This document shows, one piece after another, positions 15,820 through 22,596 of a stretch of 64,000 nt of DNA. The translations under genes were made by a program, and so were the position numbers. The notes under the pieces are model-generated. The model had not been told where the DNA came from. It saw only the letters and a list, made by a program, of their open reading frames with translations, and did not search any database. Every line of letters starts with the position of its first letter. Within the stretch, counting starts at the first letter, position 1. Source of the DNA: CBFDBF01 sp050291465 (lineage in GTDB: Bacteria > Pseudomonadota > Gammaproteobacteria > Chromatiales > Chromatiaceae); contig JBNKJV010000005.1 of assembly GCA_050291465.1 (NCBI GenBank), positions 62,001 to 126,000 of the forward strand, read 5' to 3'.

Positions 15820-17378
15820 ATATCGCGGCCATTCTGCAGCAGCAGGTGCAACAGCGCGCGGACGCCATCGCCATTATCGATACCTGCAAAGGCGCTGAAC
15901 GCCGTTGCACCTTCGCTCAGCTGGCCGCCGATTCCTCCCGCACCGCTGCATTGCTTCAGGAACAGGGCATCGGCAAGGGGGACCGTGTGTTGGTGTTCCA
16001 ACCCATGTCCCGGGAACTCTATGTGGTGTTGCTGGCGATATTTAAACTGGGCGCGGTGGCGATGTTTATGGATCCCTCGGCGGGCCGCAGGCACATCGCC
16101 CAATGTTGTGAGATCGGGGAGCCGGCGGCGCTGATCGCCGGTGCACGCGCCCACCTGCTGCGACTGGTGTCTCCCGGTCTTCGCCGCATCCCGAAAAAAT
16201 TCGTCATCGGGCCCTACGTCCCCGGGGCGGTATCCCTGCGGCGGGCGAACAGGTTGTCGCAACTGGAAGGGATCGAAGAGTGCGAAGGACAAGACCCGGC
16301 GCTGCTCACCTTTACCAGCGGCAGTACGGGAAAACCGAAGGCGGCGTTACGCAGCCACGGCTTCCTGGCGGCGCAGCATCGGGCGTTGCAACGGGCCCTT
16401 GATCTGCGGCCGGGGGAGGTGGACCTTACAACCCTGCCGGTCTTTCTGCTTGCAAATCTGGCCTCCGGTCTGACCAGTGTCATTCCGGATGCGGATCTGC
16501 GTTTCCCCGGTCGTATCGAGCCGGGGCCGGTGGTGAGACAGGTTGAACGCAACGGTGTGGTGCGCAGCGCCGGCTCTCCCGCTTTTTACGGCCGTCTGGT
16601 GGAGTTCTGTGAATCCAGGGGAAAGGGGTTGGACACGTTACGCCGTATCGATACCGGCGGGGCACCGGTGTTTCCCTGTCTGCTGCAGCGGTTGCGACTG
16701 ATCGCACCGGATGTGCGGATCACCGCCGTGTACGGTTCCACCGAGGCGGAGCCCATGGCCCATGTGTCCTGGAGCGAGATGTCCGATGACGATCTGCAGG
16801 AGATGCGGTCGGGTAAGGGGCTCCTTGCCGGTGCGCCGGTCGCGGATGTTGAACTGCGTGTGCTGCCGGACAGGTTCGGCGTGCCCATCGGTCCCTTTGA
16901 GGGAGAGGAGTTTGCCGTTCACTCTCTTCCCCCCGGTGAGACCGGTGAGATCGTTGTGACCGGGGATCACGTGCTTAAAGGTTATCTGCACGGAGCGGGT
17001 GACGACGAGACCAAGTTCGAGGTGGATGGGGAACGTTGGCACCGGACGGGGGACGCGGGTTTTATGGATGGACAAGGTCGACTCTGGCTGCTCGGGCGGT
17101 GCGTTGCGCGTATCGAAGACGGAAAAGGTCGCCTTTATCCCTTCGCCGTGGAATGCGCGGCCCAGTGTATCGCCGGCGTTCGGCGCAGCGCCATGGTCGC
17201 CTATAAGGGTCGGCGTGTTCTGTTGATTGAAGCCGAAAGTCCGCTAAATCCGGATCAGGTGAAGAAGGATCTGCGATGGGCGGAACTGGACGAAGTGCGC
17301 CTGGTGAAACAGATCCCTGTCGACAAACGCCATAACGCAAAAGTGGACTACACCCGCGTATACGAACTGCTGGAATAG
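15816..17378 (+). CDS. OleC-like acyl-adenylate ligase (ANL superfamily)
   Basis: 520-residue AMP-binding enzyme. The P-loop is TFTSGSTGKPKAALRSHG (165-182) and the A5 region is VYGSTEAEPMAH near 304. The segment DLTTLPVFLLANLASGLTSV and the VIPDAD that follows it resemble OleC beta-lactone synthetases of long-chain olefin synthesis more than ordinary acyl-CoA synthetases. The C-terminal lid ends with the catalytic-Lys region KRHNAKVDYTRVYELLE. No OleA, OleB or OleD homologue accompanies it. It starts in an ATGA overlap with the GNAT gene and closes the operon. It likely activates a carboxylic (perhaps beta-hydroxy) acid; the acid is unknown. Confidence 0.88.
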   Translation: MNIAAILQQQVQQRADAIAIIDTCKGAERRCTFAQLAADSSRTAALLQEQGIGKGDRVLVFQPMSRELYVVLLAIFKLGAVAMFMDPSAGRRHIAQCCEIGEPAALIAGARAHLLRLVSPGLRRIPKKFVIGPYVPGAVSLRRANRLSQLEGIEECEGQDPALLTFTSGSTGKPKAALRSHGFLAAQHRALQRALDLRPGEVDLTTLPVFLLANLASGLTSVIPDADLRFPGRIEPGPVVRQVERNGVVRSAGSPAFYGRLVEFCESRGKGLDTLRRIDTGGAPVFPCLLQRLRLIAPDVRITAVYGSTEAEPMAHVSWSEMSDDDLQEMRSGKGLLAGAPVADVELRVLPDRFGVPIGPFEGEEFAVHSLPPGETGEIVVTGDHVLKGYLHGAGDDETKFEVDGERWHRTGDAGFMDGQGRLWLLGRCVARIEDGKGRLYPFAVECAAQCIAGVRRSAMVAYKGRRVLLIEAESPLNPDQVKKDLRWAELDEVRLVKQIPVDKRHNAKVDYTRVYELLE

Positions 17379-17423
17379 TGTCGGGGCGGGGCTCTGTTCT
17401 GCGGCCTGATTTGGTTGGGCTAT

Positions 17424-17460
17424 TAACGCAGAGGACGCAAAGACGCGGAGGCGCAAAGAT
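17424..17460. repeat. Quasi-periodic ACGCA(A/G)AG tract
   Basis: Short units (ACGCAGAGG, ACGCAAAG, ACGCGGAGG, CGCAAAG) follow one another just after the operon. Related tracts occur between genes in many environmental proteobacteria. Function unknown. Confidence 0.5.
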
Positions 17461-17467
17461 TATTCAG

Positions 17468-17527
17468 AAAAGGGGTCGGTGACAAATGGTAATCTTTTGT
17501 ATTCTCATTTGTCACCGATCCCTTTTT
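17468..17527 (+). repeat. 60-bp palindromic repeat A, copy 1
   Basis: Arms AAAAGGGGTCGGTGACAAAT and ATTTGTCACCGATCCCTTTT flank a loop around TAATCTTTTGTATTC. A nearly identical copy lies inverted at 20092-20151. The structure resembles a REP/REPIN or MITE unit. It could also end transcription of the upstream operon. Confidence 0.8.
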
Positions 17528-17680
17528 GACAAAAGCCGTCAGGTTGAGTGTCAGGTATTTTTACACTTTCCAACAAATTCCAGGCCATAATGCAACTAAG
17601 CCATTGATTCTATTGAAGTGGCATAGAGATTGCCTGTTTACTTGCGAATGCCGGCTCACTCACAAAGGAGCTTTGATCAA

Positions 17681-18244
17681 ATGCGAATTCTAATTCTATT
17701 GGTCTTGATCGTCATGGGAAACAACGCTATGGCGAGCTTGATAGTAAGTAATTGGTCAGCCACGCCCACCACGTTGAGTTTCGACATAACTGGAACTATC
17801 GATCCGGGTGTAACGATCGGGCCTTTGCAAAAATACGCCTTATTCATCGGCCCGGCCAATCTCGGGAACCAGGCGGGAGCGAGCACTGTTCAAGGAACTT
17901 GGACTTCACTTGGCGGTGTGGTCACCGCACTTCATGGGGCATGGCTGTTTAGTGACTCTGGTAGTGATAAACTCCAGATCCGCAAGTCTTCTTTTGCTGA
18001 TTGGTTGGTAGGCGATACATTAAACTACAGTTTTAGTTTTTCGAGCCCCAACTTAGTGGACCTTTCAGGATTCGATATCAACGGAGCGATTGTGTCCGCG
18101 GGCAGAAGTTCCTACGCCGCCGCTCCCGAAGCGGCTTATCAGGTTGGCACATTTGCCGCTCCAGCCCCCGAGCCCACCACCCTTGCCCTGATGGGCCTCG
18201 GCCTTGCCGGTATCGGTTTTGCCCGGAAGAAAAAACTGAATTAA
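17681..18244 (+). CDS. PEP-CTERM sorting-domain protein
   Basis: 187-residue secreted protein. The true start is ATG 17681 with AAAGGAG ten bases upstream; it gives a signal peptide MRILILLVLIVMGNNAMA. The middle is Ser/Gly/Thr-rich beta-type sequence without a recognised enzyme domain. The C-terminus is a textbook PEP-CTERM signal: APEPTTLALMGLGLAGIGF then ARKKKLN. Such proteins are processed by an exosortase (XrtA) and usually linked to exopolysaccharide or biofilm; no exosortase is in this window. A strong terminator follows. It stands alone between palindromic repeats. Confidence 0.9.
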   Translation: MRILILLVLIVMGNNAMASLIVSNWSATPTTLSFDITGTIDPGVTIGPLQKYALFIGPANLGNQAGASTVQGTWTSLGGVVTALHGAWLFSDSGSDKLQIRKSSFADWLVGDTLNYSFSFSSPNLVDLSGFDINGAIVSAGRSSYAAAPEAAYQVGTFAAPAPEPTTLALMGLGLAGIGFARKKKLN

Positions 18245-18271
18245 GAGCCAGAAGTTAAGCTGTAAGGACTG

Positions 18272-18299
18272 ACCCGGCCAAGTGCCGGGTTTGTTTTTT
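18272..18299 (+). terminator. Rho-independent terminator of the PEP-CTERM gene
   Basis: ACCCGGC, loop CAAGT, GCCGGGT, then TTGTTTTTT. Confidence 0.85.
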
Positions 18300-18307
18300 G
18301 CGTAAAA

Positions 18308-18379
18308 ATTAGAGGGAACGCATTTATTATTGACAGGATGAGGTGTGATAGGAAGTGAAAATAAGTGCGTCCCTTTTTT
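18308..18379. repeat. Repeat B, copy 1 (GGGA-CGCA-TTATT palindrome)
   Basis: The motif AGGGAACGCATTTATTATTG at 18311-18330 is answered by the inverted half TAAGTGCGTCCCTTTTTT at 18362-18379. The left motif recurs at 21301-21320 as AGGGGACGCATTCATTATTG. This style is typical of sequences left around REP-associated tyrosine transposases; no transposase is present. Confidence 0.55.
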
Positions 18380-18384
18380 ATTTA

Positions 18385-18654
18385 ATGCATAGAATTCTGA
18401 CGCATATGACGCTGTTGGTTTTACCGTTGCTCGTGGCGGTTGTTTCTGCCGGCACTGCGGAAGCGTTGACTACCAACGACCTCGTCAAGGCGGCGTCGTA
18501 TGATGGTGATCTTACTCGGGTGAAAGCTCTGCTTGCCGCAAAAGTCGATGTGAATGTCAGAGCGAGCGAAGGCTCAACGGCGTTAATGACGGCGTCGAAT
18601 CAAGGTTACCGGGAGGTGGTAGAACTGCTCGAACAAGTAGGTGCCACGGAGTAA
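18385..18654 (+). CDS. Small secreted ankyrin-repeat protein
   Basis: About 89 residues: a signal peptide (MTLLVLPLLVAVVSAGTAEA region) followed by one and a half ankyrin units (NDLVKAASYDGDLTRVKALL, then VDVNVRASEGSTALMTASNQ and GYREVVELL). This is too short for a free-standing ankyrin solenoid, so it may be a fragment or a binding peptide. The frame opens further up at GTG 18355, but that stretch lies in repeat B, so I prefer ATG 18385 or 18406. Periplasmic. No partner can be inferred from the neighbours. Confidence 0.6.
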   Translation: MHRILTHMTLLVLPLLVAVVSAGTAEALTTNDLVKAASYDGDLTRVKALLAAKVDVNVRASEGSTALMTASNQGYREVVELLEQVGATE

Positions 18655-18776
18655 TCGGAGACAGACCACGGTTCTTAAAACCGGTTCTATGTCATGGCAA
18701 GAAACCGCAGCCTACCCTCGATTATTCTTTTTGCTGAACTCGGTTGTTGAATTATATTTCTAAAAGGTCGGATCCT

Positions 18777-19169
18777 ATGAAGAATATACTGGTTATTTGT
18801 GCAATCGTAATATTACTGCAGGGTTGTGGCGAAGATATTTCAGCGCAGATTGAGGGCGTGCGATGGGTGAGCGCAAAAGGAAATTCAGATTGGAATCTCA
18901 GATTTATTAATGGTGAGATTCACACGTGCCTGGAAGAGCCGGATAAGCCAGGGTATAAAATATTATTTAATACATGGAAAATGGTAGCTAACTATAAGAT
19001 AGATGATGGAAAATTAGTTACTGTATATGAAGACAATGAAAGGCGCGTTTCCAATATCAGAATAGAGGGTGAAGGTGCTTCTAGGGTGCTGGTAATTACT
19101 GATCAACCGAAAGAGAAAGCAAGCGAACATAGATATGTAATAGCAACAAGAAGCAATTGCCCGATTTGA
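18777..19169 (+). CDS. Small lipoprotein, unknown function
   Basis: 130 residues. ATG 18777 follows AAAAGGTCGG and encodes MKNILVICAIVILLQGCGED, a lipoprotein signal with lipobox LLQGC. The mature part is polar and beta-rich (WNLRFINGEIHTCLEEPDKP, then VANYKIDDGKLVTVYEDNE), with two further cysteines that could form a disulfide (CLEEP and the C-terminal NCPI). Not recognised as a named family. Base composition is clearly AT-richer than the flanking operons, consistent with acquired DNA. Confidence 0.7.
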   Translation: MKNILVICAIVILLQGCGEDISAQIEGVRWVSAKGNSDWNLRFINGEIHTCLEEPDKPGYKILFNTWKMVANYKIDDGKLVTVYEDNERRVSNIRIEGEGASRVLVITDQPKEKASEHRYVIATRSNCPI

Positions 19170-19346
19170 TCAAGGGGTTGTTGAATTCCATCCAACGAAA
19201 AAACCGGCGAATAAACCGAGGTCGGATCACAATTGTTTCTAATATTGGCGTTTATTGTGTTCCAACCCGGGTTTTTACAGGCTTTTCAATTATTTTCCTG
19301 TATTATTCTGGCAAGGAACAAGAATACGAAGAAAAGGAGTGGGAGA

Positions 19347-20012
19347 ATGGCGCTTTCGGACAAGCAAGGTTACATCAAACCAGCGATGGCTAGGTTGCTG
19401 GCCCAGGTAGGCGTGTCATCGACAGTATTTGCTAAAAGCAGATTCCTGCCCCTAATAGTAGTGATGCTTGTTGTTTTATTTCCTATCTCTGGGGCCGGAG
19501 TTACGTTGAAGGATATGTTTGATCCAAATGGTCTCATGCCGATTGATGAGGTTATTGAAAAAAATACCAATATACTTTCGCGAATACAGTCATTCCAAAT
19601 TGGTAAATATTCTGACAAAAAATTATTTGAAAATGACTTTATGCACCCTCGATGGCCCTATCTTGGCATAATTGGTCCATTGGCGATCCATGGGAATTCC
19701 AAGGAGAGCACGTTTACTCTTGGAATTATCGTTCCGCCCATAGGGACCCCTGATGCTGAAGATGATAGATTTTTCCAGTGGGCGAAAGATGGTTATTTCG
19801 ATAATAAAACAACGACGCATTACGAAATATCTTCTATTGCTGATTCTATAAGCGTCGATTCTGATGGTTGGTCCGTAGGTGCCAAAATATCTGAATATTA
19901 TAAGGAGATGGTCGTTTGTACCTTAGTATTCCGAAACAGAATATTATCCCACGTGAACTGCTCCGAGGATGAGTGGCGGCATGCATTGAAGGAAAATACG
20001 TCGTCTCGATAA
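19347..20012 (+). CDS. Hypothetical exported protein
   Basis: 221 residues from ATG 19347 (AAGGAG eight bases upstream). It has an N-terminal cytoplasmic or leader stretch with a hydrophobic helix at about residues 33-50 (LPLIVVMLVVLFPISGAG), then a soluble domain with LGIIGPLAIHGNSKESTFTL and CTLVFRNRILSHVNCSEDEW. The frame is open further upstream but without a good ribosome site. No family recognised. AT-rich like its neighbours. Repeat A copy 2 lies 80 bases after its stop. Confidence 0.6.
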   Translation: MALSDKQGYIKPAMARLLAQVGVSSTVFAKSRFLPLIVVMLVVLFPISGAGVTLKDMFDPNGLMPIDEVIEKNTNILSRIQSFQIGKYSDKKLFENDFMHPRWPYLGIIGPLAIHGNSKESTFTLGIIVPPIGTPDAEDDRFFQWAKDGYFDNKTTTHYEISSIADSISVDSDGWSVGAKISEYYKEMVVCTLVFRNRILSHVNCSEDEWRHALKENTSSR

Positions 20013-20091
20013 CAAAATAGGTAATTGGGGACGTGCTAGGGGCGCTCCAGGCAATAAGGCGATAATAAATGACGTTTGTAGGAAAAGGCGG

Positions 20092-20151
20092 AAAAGGGGG
20101 CGGTGACAAATAGGAATACAAAAGATTACCATTTGTCACCGACCCCTTTTT
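20092..20151 (-). repeat. 60-bp palindromic repeat A, copy 2 (inverted)
   Basis: The reverse complement matches copy 1 at 17468-17527 at almost every base, including the unpaired loop TGGTAATCTTTTGTATTC. The two copies bracket the PEP-CTERM, ankyrin, lipoprotein and hypothetical genes in opposite orientation. Confidence 0.8.
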
Positions 20152-20269
20152 CTGGATCTGGTTCAATAATCGAGACTTAATATATGGTAGAACCGATGAA
20201 AAGTTTCATTTAGTCCTGCTAAGTTTTTACGTCTGTTTATAGCGCTCTCCGGCAACTAACTGGGTAAGG

Positions 20270-21259
20270 ATGGTTATGAGGCGAAAAATTAATACCTCCC
20301 CCTTTTTTGGGCTCTATTGTGTTGTTGTTCTGGTTTTGTCAGGTGATGTGAGTGTGGCTAGCTCAGAGAACGGATGTGTAGGTACCAAAGCATATTCGTC
20401 AGTGGCGTTTAGTCCGGATAGTAAGAATCTAGCTGCGGCATCCGAAGCCAAAGATGGATGCTTTGAGTTATGGGAGATCAGCAGCAAGCAAAGAAAATCG
20501 TTTCTATCCTCGGGAGGAAGGATTCGTTCATTGATCTATAGCAATGATGGTAACTTTTTATATTTAGCAAAGAATGATGGTGAAATAGCTATCTGGGGTA
20601 CGGCAGAAAGAAAGTCGGTCGGTCATTTAAAAGGAATTGGGTCTCCATTAACTCTAGATATTAGCGATGACGACAATTACCTTGCCGTAGGCGGCGCGTC
20701 GGCTATTGCGAAGCTCATAAATTTGCGGACGAAAACCCTGGTACTAAAGTTGAATAAACATTCAGTTGTTGATTCAATGGATATCAGCCCTAGTGGGAGA
20801 TATATCGCGCTCGCGCAAACCTATGGTGTTGATTTATGGGATATCAAGAAAGGCGTGATTGTCCACTCATTCAAGGACGATGAAAGTGCGTTTTCCGTCC
20901 GCTTTACACTCGATGAAAAGAGGTTGGTCGCAGCTGTTTCCCGTATGACGGAAGGAGATCCAAACGTACGTATATGGGATTTAAGGGACCATTCAGCTAC
21001 GCTTGTCCCTGTAGGAACATCGAAGCAAATTGTTGTTACCCCGGATAATGAACACATTATTAGCGGGAATACAGATGGAAAGGTGATATTAATCGATCTG
21101 AATAATTTATCTATATCGCGTGTTTTCGCTAATGCGGGGGGTCCTATCACCTCTTTAGCAATTAGTCATGATGGCCGTTATATCGCCGCAGGAACATGGA
21201 ATGGTCTTGTTAAAGTATGGGATTTGGATAGCGGAAAACTGCTTATCAGCAATCTCTAA
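20270..21259 (+). CDS. Exported WD40-repeat beta-propeller protein
   Basis: 329 residues with a signal peptide (FFGLYCVVVLVLSGDVSVAS) and about seven WD40-like blades. Blade endings are visible as CFELWEISS, EIAIWGTAE, AKLINLRT, GVDLWDIKKG, VRIWDLRD, VILIDLNN and VKVWDLDSGK, each preceded by strands like VAFSPDSKNLAAAS. A complete propeller is therefore likely, acting as a periplasmic or surface protein-binding platform. No catalytic domain is attached. A repeat block starts about 40 bases after its stop. Partner unknown. Confidence 0.85.
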   Translation: MVMRRKINTSPFFGLYCVVVLVLSGDVSVASSENGCVGTKAYSSVAFSPDSKNLAAASEAKDGCFELWEISSKQRKSFLSSGGRIRSLIYSNDGNFLYLAKNDGEIAIWGTAERKSVGHLKGIGSPLTLDISDDDNYLAVGGASAIAKLINLRTKTLVLKLNKHSVVDSMDISPSGRYIALAQTYGVDLWDIKKGVIVHSFKDDESAFSVRFTLDEKRLVAAVSRMTEGDPNVRIWDLRDHSATLVPVGTSKQIVVTPDNEHIISGNTDGKVILIDLNNLSISRVFANAGGPITSLAISHDGRYIAAGTWNGLVKVWDLDSGKLLISNL

Positions 21260-21296
21260 AAAAATAACTGGGATCGTACTTTTCTCCATTTGTAAA

Positions 21297-21362
21297 ATTA
21301 AAGGGGACGCATTCATTATTGACGGCGGAATTCTGGAATTCTGGGGACAGTTTACTTAATTC
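21297..21362. repeat. Repeat B, copy 2, with GGGGACAG motif
   Basis: AGGGGACGCATTCATTATTG at 21301-21320 matches repeat B copy 1. It is followed by a doubled GAATTCTG and the motif GGGGACAGTTTACTTAATTC, a form common around RAYT (REP-associated tyrosine transposase) sites in environmental genomes. Confidence 0.55.
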
Positions 21363-21459
21363 AACGTCCGCTTCGGGCGCTATGAAGAAGTTTTTCTTGT
21401 AGGCAAAAAGCAAGACCTAACCCCGATATTCGCGGTGTTCGTATTCGCGTTACTGCTCA

Positions 21460-22596
21460 TTACCGCAATTCATTCAAAATAGCCCTGAATATTTCTGCCC
21501 CTTCTCCTTCTATGTACGCGTTAGCAGTTGCAATTAATGACTGGATATTGCGCGGATGTATGTTATCCATATGGCTTTGCGCGTATGTGAGTTCAGGTTC
21601 AAGCCTATAATATTTAAGTCCTGCTTGTTTCAAGGCGGTCAACTGGCTGTCTGTGACCGTTTGAACGGCATTAAGCACGATGCTCATCAATACGCCCCTG
21701 TTGTGATCGGCGCCCTCAAGGTCGTCCAGCTTCTCGATCATCCAGGGGATCGTATTCCAATTGCCATCTGCTGGAACGATACCCGGTATCGCATTGCAAT
21801 TAATGCCTACACCTGCACCACCCTCATATATTCCCGTCCCCAGGGAAATAACAATTATGTCTTCCAGGCGTGAGGCCATACCTGTTCTTAAGGCTTCCGT
21901 GACGCCCCAAATGGCGGGGTTATTAGACATGGTTCCACCGTCAACTACCCACTTGTTGGCCGCTGCAGACCGGGGGTGAGTTTTGCCGCCCACATTAGCA
22001 ATCGGAAAAAATGTTGGGGCGGCACTCGTTCCCCTGGCAGCCTCCCATACGTAGTAGTTATCGGTAGCAGGGCTATTGGCAGCATCAAACCAGTTAAAAA
22101 GGTATGGACCAAAGTTATCGCCGCGAACAGGTTTAGATACTTTGTTCTGGCTGTTGTTCACAATATACGAAGTGGTGAACATATGCTTTACACGGTTCGC
22201 GGCTAAAGACTGCATTTTGTTATGACTACTGGCAAGTGATACGTCCGGGCCATACATCTGCCGCATGTAGGGTTCAACTCCGCCGCCTTTACCGTTATCA
22301 GCATAGTAGGTTGCGCACTGCTCTACCTTACGGTCCTGAGCCAGGAAGAATTTGCCACCATCATGGCTGTAAATATTTGCTATCTCTTCGGCGGTGTAGG
22401 GATGGCCAGTGGTTTCCCTGGGTGTGGTGAGAGCGGCGGAGATGATGCCGCCGGTAGAGGTTCCTCCTATTACATCGAACAACTGGTATGACGGCTTCTT
22501 TAATGAGGATTCAATATACTGAATAAATGTCGCGGGAATAACGCCTTTGATTCCCCCTCCATCAATCGCCAAAATGATGATTTTTCCCTCGATCAT
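21460..22596 (-). CDS. Patatin-like phospholipase
   Basis: 378-residue lipid acyl hydrolase. All active-site elements are present: the oxyanion loop DGGGIKG (12-18), nucleophile Ser47 in GGTSTGG and the Asp219 dyad partner in VVDGGTMSNNPA. No signal peptide, so cytosolic or peripheral on the inner membrane face. ATG 22596 overlaps the stop of the oleate hydratase gene by four bases, so the two are translationally coupled. Patatins release fatty acids from phospholipids; the coupled hydratase acts on unsaturated free fatty acids, so sequential action is a good inference. CapV-type CBASS effectors also belong to this family, but no nucleotidyltransferase lies nearby. Confidence 0.92.
   Translation of the reverse strand: MIEGKIIILAIDGGGIKGVIPATFIQYIESSLKKPSYQLFDVIGGTSTGGIISAALTTPRETTGHPYTAEEIANIYSHDGGKFFLAQDRKVEQCATYYADNGKGGGVEPYMRQMYGPDVSLASSHNKMQSLAANRVKHMFTTSYIVNNSQNKVSKPVRGDNFGPYLFNWFDAANSPATDNYYVWEAARGTSAAPTFFPIANVGGKTHPRSAAANKWVVDGGTMSNNPAIWGVTEALRTGMASRLEDIIVISLGTGIYEGGAGVGINCNAIPGIVPADGNWNTIPWMIEKLDDLEGADHNRGVLMSIVLNAVQTVTDSQLTALKQAGLKYYRLEPELTYAQSHMDNIHPRNIQSLIATANAYIEGEGAEIFRAILNELR

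Noticed and set aside
15816..17378. Long-chain olefin (ole) cluster
   Set aside because: Only an OleC-like ligase is present; no OleA, OleB or OleD homologue is in the operon.
21460..22596. CBASS effector (CapV-type) interpretation of the patatin gene
   Set aside because: No CD-NTase, Cap2 or Cap3 gene is nearby; the overlap with oleate hydratase gives a better explanation.
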